Assembly (NCBI GenBank): GCA_030765065.1
Contig: CM060990.1
Coordinates: 420,679,198 to 420,743,197, forward strand
Source: Deroplatys truncata
Taxonomy: Eukaryota; Arthropoda; Insecta; Mantodea; Mantidae
DNA length: 64,000 bases
Reading direction: 5' to 3'
Under the pieces are notes generated by a model. That model saw only the letters and a list, made by a program, of their open reading frames with translations, had not been told where the DNA came from and ran no database searches. Position numbers and translations under genes: made by a program. How positions within the stretch are numbered: the first letter of the stretch is position 1; every line of letters begins with the position of its first letter. Positions 57,350-64,000 of the stretch are shown piece after piece.

Positions 57350-57650
57350 ATTAAATTAAATTGGGTTTTATTTAAGGACGCTCTTTAACTACTACGGTCC
57401 TTAGCGTCGCATTCTATATTTGACGTGAAAGACCTGTAATTTTGCTCAGAGGCCTCTAACATGCTTGAGGTTCTTTTACATGACGTAAATCTACAACACT
57501 GGACCACCGGCTTTACTTCCCTTCCGAAGGAAGCCATGCTAAGCATTTTTAGGCCCGAAAAATCCATCGCCCTCCGCCGGGTTTGACCCCGCAACCTCGG
57601 GAACTAGAAGCTGGCATGGTAACCACTACACCACGGAGGACGACTTCCCC
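57350..57650 (-). mobile_element. tRNA-derived SINE, copy 3
   Basis: Reverse orientation copy with the full tRNA-like head: CCTCCGTGGTGTAGTGGTTA on the minus strand near 57642, then a B-box-like GGTCAAACCCGGCGG. The shared body follows, with a tail rich in A (AATAAAACCCAATTTAATT) at 57350. It interrupts minisatellite block 7. Confidence 0.87.
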
Positions 57651-57654
57651 CGCA

Positions 57655-57935
57655 TTACTGACAGAAGATTTTGTGTCTTGTGCTGGCCTGCTATGTTATT
57701 AATATGAAACTTTGTACCTTGTATTACTGACATGAAATGTTTGTTGGACCTTCAATGTTTGCATCCAAGGCTTCTGAATCGGAATGCTTGCCTGTAGTGT
57801 TGCTGGTGTGAAGGTGTTACTGATGTGGCATGTTTGTGCTCCGGTTACTGATGCGGAATGTTTGTACCTTGTGTTAGAATACATTGCAGAAGTCTTGCTT
57901 TCTATGTTACTGGTGTAAAACTTTCTATTATCAGT
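57655..57935 (+). repeat. 29-bp minisatellite family, block 8
   Basis: Continuation of block 7 after the SINE, with units such as GAAACTTTGTACCTTGTATTACTGACATGAAATGTTTGT and GTTACTGATGCGGAATGTTTGTACC. Confidence 0.75.
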
Positions 57936-58009
57936 GTGAATTTCATTTTGCGATTCATATTCATGTTTAATTTTCTTTCCTTTGTTAGGGATTAGGTATC
58001 ACCAAGTAT

Positions 58010-58350
58010 AAGATGATTTGAGCACTGAGGCCACGGCTAGGCCTATAGTGCCTATTAGACCTCGGGGAGGCAGCGATGAGACGAGAGAGCACGAAGGGCG
58101 GAAAGGTTTAAGACTGTGAATCTCAGGACGCCCCTTCGATGACGCCCCTATTCCCACGGATAAGAAATGAAATAATAGGAAATGAGGGAGAGGAAATTTC
58201 GTAGTATAAGCCACCCCAGCATTCGCCTACCGATCTGGAAAAACCAAGAAAAACCCAAAGGTCAGATGGCCGGTTCAACGGTAATCGAACCCGGGCCTCC
58301 CAAATGCGAGCCTTAGACACTGCCGCTCGTTATTGCCTTCTGCTACCTAT
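58010..58350 (-). mobile_element. Second tRNA-derived SINE family
   Basis: On the minus strand AAGGCTCGCATTTGGGAGGC and CCCGGGTTCGATTACC (B-box-like) come first. They are followed by GGTTTTTCTTGGTTTTTCCA and GGCGAATGCTGGGGTGGCTT, then GAGGCC/CCACGGCC blocks near 58045. The layout (tRNA T-arm, Gly/Thr-rich-looking TTGG block, GCGAATGCTGGGG) is that of a SINE widespread in insects. The A box is not obvious, so the head is probably truncated. It is unrelated to the SINE family at 23180. Confidence 0.65.
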
Positions 58351-59189
58351 GAGGAGGGCCCGGATTTTTATGACGTAAACCTGCTTGAAAAAATGCCTAT
58401 AAAATGCTTATAAAATGACTCTTAACATTTTTAAAAGTGGCACAATCACAAAAATTACCTAAAATGGAGATTTTTGTAATTCATTAAAATTAGTGCACAG
58501 AAGGTTACAAATTAATTTCTACACGGGTCTAACTGCAATACAGGCAGAAAAAGTAGGTATCAGAATAGTGGTGAAATGATTTAGAAATTGTATATGCTTG
58601 TTCCATGTTCTTCATAGCCTATGACACGACACATGGATAAGGATAACAGCAACCTGATTGTACACAATCAGTAACACAAAAATGAAAAAACTGACCTGTC
58701 TAATCCCTAGTTTGGGACATGAATTCATAACTGTAATGATACCTGTTCACCTGATAATAGCCACCCCTCCACCCACAAGCAACCCTTTCCAGATTAGTCA
58801 TTAAATAGGATTGTGATTTTTCCCAAGAATGTGAGTAAAGGATGCACAAAGTTACTCTTATTTCTCACTTGAATAGTGAAATTTAAGATTTTTGAAAAGT
58901 TATCTTTCTGTGGAGTGTCAGTAGTACAAAACTCTTTATATATTCGAAGTAAATGTAAAAAAATGACTAAACAAAACACAAAGGGCAAAAGAATGTAAAA
59001 TAATGACGTAAAATCTAAAAACTACCTTAAAATAGAAAATGGATAAGATGACCAAAATGACCTAATAAATATGGATTTTCGTAATCTGAAACACATTATA
59101 AACATTTATGTATACGTTAGCAATGCCTATGATGCAACAATTAAGAGATGGTATCTCATCAGAATTCGGGGCCTGATCATGACGATTGT
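58351..59189. other. No supported gene; AT-rich DNA
   Basis: Contains a weak repetition of AAAATGnCCTAAAATG-like phrases near 58390-58480 and 58990-59070. No ORF with a recognisable motif. Confidence 0.4.
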
Positions 59190-59290
59190 TCGTCTGGTGC
59201 TACTGATGTGGAATGTCTGTTTGCTATGTCACAGGTGTGAAGCCTTGTACTTTCTGTTACTCCTGTGGAATAGTTTCTCCTTCCAATTAA
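59190..59290 (+). repeat. 29-bp minisatellite family, block 9 (remnant)
   Basis: Three to four units (GCTACTGATGTGGAATGTCTGTTTGCTAT, GTCACAGGTGTGAAGCCTTGTACTTTCT, GTTACTCCTGTGGAATAGTTT) just left of a LINE tail. Confidence 0.7.
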
Positions 59291-59299
59291 TGCTCTTCT

Positions 59300-59790
59300 T
59301 CTTCGGTCAAGGATTAGGCTATTGACTGTTCCGGTCTCGCATCAATCCAGTCTTTCCTAGGTCGTGCCAATAGCCTGCGTCCTCTTGGTTTACATTCCAT
59401 CATTTTTGGGGAATTCTTTCAGGTGTCATTCATTCTAAATGTCGAAGCCAGTTTTCTGTGTATATAATTAGCTTTTACACAATGGATTTAACGTTTAATT
59501 CCTTTCTAATATCTTTGTTTCTAAATCGGTCTTCTCTTGTATAATCTTTAACAGATCTTAGGAAACCATTTAGGCTGCGTCCATATTTCACTACCATAAC
59601 ACAGTAAGACAGGAAGCGTCGTGGTGGAATAGCATTTTAATTGTGTATCTCTTCTTGTTTTCTCTTTCAATGTTGTTTAATTGAAGCACATACTACTTGA
59701 AATTTAGTTATTTTATTTTTTATATCTTGATCTATTTCGTAACTAAAATCACATCCAAGATATTTAAAATGCTACACTTCAATTAATGTT
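59300..59790 (-). pseudogene. LINE 3' tail with post-RT coding relic (RTE/L2-like)
   Basis: Minus-strand frames keep FKYLGCDFSYEIDQDIKNKI (59710-59770), RFLSYCVMVVKYGRS near 59600, FLRSVKDYTREDRFRNKDI (59510-59570), ENWLRHLE and finally GRRLLARPRKDWIDARPEQ (59330-59390) before the stop. FKYLG follows the RT active site in non-LTR elements, and an RRxxGRPRKxWxD tail ends several of them. Many stops and shifts are present. The clade is not fixed: RTE, L2 or a relative. It is distinct from the I-type LINE copies. Confidence 0.68.
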
Positions 59791-59799
59791 TAATTACTA

Positions 59800-60090
59800 A
59801 AATACTGACGCGGAATGCTTTGTCGTGTACTACTGATGTGGAATATTTGCCTGTGCGTTACTGGTGTGACGTTTTGTACCTTCCATTACTAATAGGGAAT
59901 GTTTGTATCCCATGTTACTGATATGAAAGTTTGTGTCCTTTGTTTCTGATGCGGAATTCCCTATTGAGCTGAAGTTTTGTCCATTCCTTTACAAATGTTG
60001 AATGTTTGTACCCTGTGTGAAACATGTAGAATGATTGTTTTCTATTACTGATGTGAAAACTTTGCATCTTGCGATACTGATGTAAACTAC
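59800..60090 (+). repeat. 29-bp minisatellite family, block 10
   Basis: Units such as ACTACTGATGTGGAATATTTGCCTGTGC, GTTACTGGTGTGACGTTTTGTACCTTCC and GTTACTGATATGAAAGTTTGTGTCC continue after the LINE tail in the same orientation. Confidence 0.78.
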
Positions 60091-60204
60091 GCATGCCCGA
60101 ACCCAGAAAAAAAGTCGGGGGTTTCCGTAACTAGATCTAAAGTTAACAATACCCTGCATAGTTACCATGTATACCTACTCTGTTGTATATAGACGTTACG
60201 TAGT

Positions 60205-60420
60205 GGATTTTTTCGGGCGTAAAAATTCTTAGCATGACTTCCTTCGGAAGGGAAGTAAAGCCGGTGGTCCCGTGTCGTACATTTACGACACGTAAAAGAA
60301 CCTCTAGCCTGATAAAGAGGCCTCTGAGCAAAATTACCGGTATTTCACGTCCAATATAGAACGGGACGCTAAGGACCACAGCAAATAAAGATCATCCATA
60401 AATAAAACTGATTTTTTGCT
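60205..60420 (+). mobile_element. SINE, copy 4, head missing
   Basis: Body of the 23180-type SINE: TTCGGGCGTAAAAATTCTTAGC, GGAAGTAAAGCCGGTGGTCCC, GAGGCCTCTGAGCAAAATTA, GCTAAGGACCACAG and AATAAAACTG. 5'-truncated like copy 2. Confidence 0.83.
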
Positions 60421-60719
60421 TGTTATGTACGTAAGAACATTACTTGGAGACATTATATACACAGAAAAATAAACTCACCAGGAAGATATTCCACTTCACA
60501 GCACAAAACGCCGAGACTGCTTTGAAAACCGGGACGTATGGTCACCTTACCATCTATGGCGACAATATTAAGTTTTCCTTTTCCTTGCAAAAGCGTTACT
60601 AGCAGTAAACTTACTGTTATCTAAGGAAATTTTCCCATATTGGTTTGATATAGTTTAAATAAATAAACATGTCAGAAATTTCGTGGGGTTTGAACCCTAA
60701 AAGCCCCCCTCTAAATAGG

Positions 60720-61015
60720 GCCCTGATTAACTATGCATCCTCTGTTACTCGTGGAATATTTGTATATCGTGTGTTCCAAACGTGATATGGTTGTGTACTA
60801 GGTTACTGATGCAGAATGTTTGACTACTGTGTTACTATTGTGATGTTTTGTACTTTCTGTTCTTGATATGGGATGCATATGTCCAATATCACTAGTGCGG
60901 AGTATTTACCTTTGTGTTAGTGGTGTATCAAGACCTGTACCTTCTGTTACTAATGCGGAATGTTGTGTGATGAAGGTTATTCGGATCCTGTGTTGCTAAT
61001 GTATAATATATTTTG
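60720..61015 (+). repeat. 29-bp minisatellite family, block 11
   Basis: Units such as GTTACTGATGCAGAATGTTTGACTACTGT, GTTACTATTGTGATGTTTTGTACTTTCT and GTTACTAATGCGGAATGTTGTG. This is the rightmost block in the window. Confidence 0.78.
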
Positions 61016-61288
61016 GTGTAGAGCAAACCAAAAGCATGACAAGCATAAAACGCATAACGGTGCTTTAGACATGTGATTGCTACCCAGAACATGATTTTGG
61101 AGGTCTATGGGTCTGGATAAAATACGTTTTGAAATCACAATAAGGCATAATTTTAAAGATTAAAGCAAACTCATATATGCAATGTAAATCATAATTCTTG
61201 GAAAATTAACTGCCCGTTTAAATCTAACAACAGAGTCAATGTAGAAATAAAAAAAAACCAGCCAGAATGGAAAGCTAGAATTTCAATA

Positions 61289-61711
61289 ATGAAATCCTTG
61301 TACGTAAAGTTTAACTGTTTTATGGTCAGTGCACAATCCGAACCCGAGCAGTTCACATCTATTGAACACCAAGAGGCCAAAAATTCAGTAAATGCAAGTA
61401 AAATGGTTTGTGATTTTCCCTCTGATGAATTCATTGCAGCTGTCAAGACTGCTTTAGTGAAAACTCCAGCCAGAAGGAAGAGATTGCTGGACTGCTTAAA
61501 GCAACGGTGGCGAAAACGACTTCCTTCCGCGAGTCACCAAATATGCAACACGCACTGCATCACTCAGCAGCACGTGAAAAACAACGGGACGGTTGCAGAG
61601 AGGGAACGGCACCTGCGAGTCAGAATAACTCGCGAAGCACTTTTTCGCCACCTCTGGCTTAAAGGATCCGAAGCATTTGATCTAACTCCAATACCCATAA
61701 TTACTCGTTAG
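61289..61711 (+). CDS. Hypothetical 140-residue basic ORF, unrecognised
   Basis: The longest plus-strand ORF outside repeats in the right third of the window. The middle is basic: KTPARRKRLLDCLKQRWRKR, then a helix with ERERHLRVRITREALFRH. It resembles a DNA-binding or nucleic-acid-handling segment in composition only. No inverted repeats or partner gene were found. It could be an exon or a fragment of an unknown mobile element. Confidence 0.3.
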   Translation: MKSLYVKFNCFMVSAQSEPEQFTSIEHQEAKNSVNASKMVCDFPSDEFIAAVKTALVKTPARRKRLLDCLKQRWRKRLPSASHQICNTHCITQQHVKNNGTVAERERHLRVRITREALFRHLWLKGSEAFDLTPIPIITR

Positions 61712-61984
61712 AGCACATGGCTGAAGGCAGGAAAATATCATCGCATTTATATCAATGCAGTTTAACGTTGGATTGATCTAGAAGATGTTGAAGGCAGTGC
61801 TACTGCAACAAACTTAAAACGATGGTTGAAAATGAAAGCATTCAAATTCAACTCAGTTACATCGAATTCTCTAGTAGTATCTGTAAACAAACACAATTTT
61901 TGGAATAATATAATGCTGTGGTAACACAGATATGACTTCTTTTGTCATAGTTCTTCATATGCTTCGAAGTTCTGGTATAGCATA

Positions 61985-62990
61985 TACAGGGTGAATCACC
62001 TAAAACTTGCACCGCAAATATTACGTAAATGGAAAGTGCTATTGATGTGCAGTTTTCACAGCATTGATTGGGAGTCAGGAGCTCGTACATTTAGCCTATA
62101 AACAGATTTCAATAATACTGAAAAAGTGTATTTTTGAGCAAACACACAATTTTCAAATGGAACAATGCCTAGTTACATCAATAGAATAAAGGTAAGTTAA
62201 ATTAGAATGTCAGTGGCGTTTGTTGCAAGATTCTAGTGCAAGTGGTTTACGAGAAATCTTATTTTGAAACTTTTACGTACCGACACTTGTACAACCTGTG
62301 GTAGCACAAACTAAAGAAAAACAAAAGGGAATTACAATACTTCTGTGGATTCTTACAAGAAAAGAGAAACTAGCCCTTCAAAGGTTGTGTTCAAAATGAC
62401 CACCGGCACCTTCAATACACGCTTCCAGTCTGCTATGGAAACACGTTCTAGCGTTTCAGCGGAAATTTCAGAGCAGGCAGCAGTAATACTTCATTTCATA
62501 TCGTCTGGTGTAGTTGGTACATCCTTGTAGACAGTCTCTTTCAGTCTTCCCCACAGAAAAAAGTCTAAAGGGGTCAGATCCAGTGAACGGGCCGGCCAAG
62601 GTACAGGTCCTCTTTGTCCAATCCAAGGATTTTGAAACAATCCGTTAAGACAAGCTGTAGTACTTCGTGTACTATGGGCTGGACAGCCGTCATGTTTGTA
62701 CCACAGGTTCCTCCTAGTCTGCAAAGGAACGTCTTCTAGCATCTGTGGGAGATGGTCTGTCAGGAGGCTGCGATACTTGTGCGAGTTCATTGTTCCTTCT
62801 ATGAACAAAGGGCCTATGAGCTGATTGTTCACTATCCCACACCAAACGTTTAAACTCCATGGACGCTGACGTTGCACGAAGCCAAAGGGGATTGTCAACA
62901 GACCAATAGTGCATGTTTCTGCGGTTTACCTGGCCAAGATTAGTAAATGTTGCCTCATCACTAAACAAGATACATGGTGAATCTGGAGTA
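61985..62990 (-). mobile_element. Mariner-type transposon, N-terminal half missing
   Basis: The left end begins TACAGGGTGAATCACCTAAA at 61985, a form common for mariner-like inverted repeats, preceded by TA. The transposase 3' half follows on the minus strand. Near 62990 the homology stops and tandem repeats begin, so the other end and the DNA-binding half are gone. Confidence 0.72.
62400..62968 (-). pseudogene. Mariner-superfamily transposase, catalytic half
   Basis: From its N-terminal side: FSDEATFTNLGQVNRRNMHY (first Asp), a frame change near 62885, then WSLNVWCGIVNNQLIGPLFI, YKHDGCPAH (second Asp) and SLDLTPLDFFLWG (third Asp). Forty-one residues separate the last two Asps, so the signature is DD41D rather than the DD34D of classical mariner. 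After PTTPDDMK a TGA (62491-62493) interrupts the frame, and about 30 further codons continue beyond it. The helix-turn-helix N-terminus is absent. Confidence 0.75.
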
Positions 62991-63015
62991 TCATGCCTTG
63001 ATAGTAGGGGGTAAT

Positions 63016-63290
63016 GGTACCTTCTGGATCAATTAATGGCTTTTTAATTGGCTTAATTGATTTTAATTGGGTTTAATTGGTATTTCGTGTAAAGCCGACC
63101 CAAGTAGCGGGTACGTTCTGGATCAATTATTGGCTATTTAATTGGTTCAATTGGTTCAATTGGTCTTTCAGGCAAAGCCGACCCAAGTAGCATGTACGTT
63201 CTGGATCAATTAATGGTTATTTAATTGGTTCAATTGGTTTTAATTGGTATTTCGTGCAAGACCCGACCTAAAGTGCATGAGAGTTCACCA
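63016..63290 (+). repeat. Tandem repeat, three units of 83-94 bp
   Basis: TTCTGGATCAATTAnTGG starts units at 63022, 63116 and 63199. Units contain TTTAATTGG/CAATTGG runs and, in two, AAAGCCGACCCAAGTAGC. It begins right where the mariner-type relic stops. Confidence 0.88.
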
Positions 63291-63420
63291 TCAAATTTAT
63301 GGTTACTGGCGAGTTGACAGTTTGTCATTCCAGGCCACGTGGAGGGCTTTAGAGCAAGACCCGACCTAAACACCATGAGATTTGAACATCAAAATTTATG
63401 GTTATTGCTGGAGTTGGTAA
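63255..63420 (+). repeat. Direct duplication of ~65 bp, 94 bp apart
   Basis: GCAAGACCCGACCTAAA and the following 45-50 bp (CATGAGA...CATCAAA...TTTATGGTTA) occur near 63258 and 63351 with a few differences. This may be a further, diverged unit of the preceding tandem repeat. Confidence 0.65.
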
Positions 63421-63424
63421 TTGC

Positions 63425-64000
63425 GAGGGTCGCTTACCTGTTCACGTGGTGACATTTACTTGAAGAAACATTTAAAGGCTCGTCCCTCCTCCTCGGCTTT
63501 GGGTGGGAGGAGGTAATCAAAATAATGTCTGCATTTCCAGTCAGCTATGAGACATGATTCACCCACTATAAAGTACACAGCGTTAATTCTAATCATATAC
63601 ATCACATAAAAATACAAGTTTCAATTTTTGTGGCGAACGCTCCTAACAACTGTAAATGTTTAAAAAATCGAAAGGTTTAATTTTCACCATCCTACCGGGA
63701 CTTGTTGCTTGTACGGGTCGATAACATGCTTTATTACGGCGAGAAATCACAAGCATTGAAAAAATAAAACACACTAGAGTCTTTTCTCCGTTACAGACCA
63801 CATCACAAGGGAATAATGATCTGGCACCTATGTCTGGAGATTCAATCAACGAGGGTGGCTTCCCCTCTCATATAACTCATGCTAGCCATTGTCAGACTCG
63901 TCCCCTACTGCTAAAGGTTCGCTTTTATCCACGCGAGATGTCAGAAGGCTACAGAACTATAGATACCAACAGTATCCAATCCGCTATTGATTTTTCATTA
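63425..64000. other. Right edge: no supported gene
   Basis: Mixed sequence with a minus-strand 68-codon ORF at 63643-63849 that has no recognisable motif. No repeat structure was seen. Confidence 0.4.

Overview
The window reads as gene-poor, repeat-dense nuclear DNA of an arthropod, most likely an insect with a large genome. I base this on RNase H-bearing I/Jockey-type LINEs with CCHC gag proteins, Tc1/mariner elements, tRNA-derived SINEs, a Penelope-like relic and a Polinton/Maverick. I find no intact host gene and no rRNA, tRNA gene, CRISPR array or prokaryotic signal. Almost every coding trace is a broken mobile-element gene.

Layout. 1-3780: low-complexity and AT-rich DNA with a decayed R1-like LINE tail (1420-1927) and a duplicated hairpin-forming sequence (789-1090). 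3780-10130: a satellite of about 62-bp monomers, each with a potential hairpin, split by a Tc1-like transposon (4321-5553, TA duplication) and by a 5'-truncated LINE (8052-9971). 12.8-21.2 kb: blocks of a second tandem family (about 29-bp unit, 86-116-bp higher-order period), interrupted by a Jockey-like LINE tail, an IS630/Tc1-type transposase relic, a Penelope-like relic and a gag-like ORF. 21.9-25.4 kb: a second Tc1 copy and SINEs. 26.0-28.4 kb: a dense cluster of a MITE, a 5 x 95-bp array, a 285-bp foldback element and a 134-bp tandem repeat. 29.3-33.7 kb: the 5' part of the same LINE family, with its 3' end missing. 35.2-35.8 kb: a THAP-domain relic.

37003-54092 is the main find. It is a decayed Polinton/Maverick element with very long terminal inverted repeats (about 3.0 kb each, 5'-AGTAGGGG termini). 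A 5.1-kb core carries broken minor- and major-capsid-like genes. A near-complete LINE (39974-45902) is nested at the left arm/core junction, followed by a 20-bp minisatellite whose unit resembles that LINE's own 5' end. The arms contain about thirteen tRNA T-arm/B-box-like motifs roughly 140 bp apart.

54.1-64.0 kb: more of the 29-bp family (always in the same orientation), SINEs, a LINE tail, a mariner-type relic (61985-62990) with a 41-residue D-to-D spacing, and short tandem repeats. The order of nesting is readable: satellites first, then the Polinton and DNA transposons, then LINEs and SINEs.
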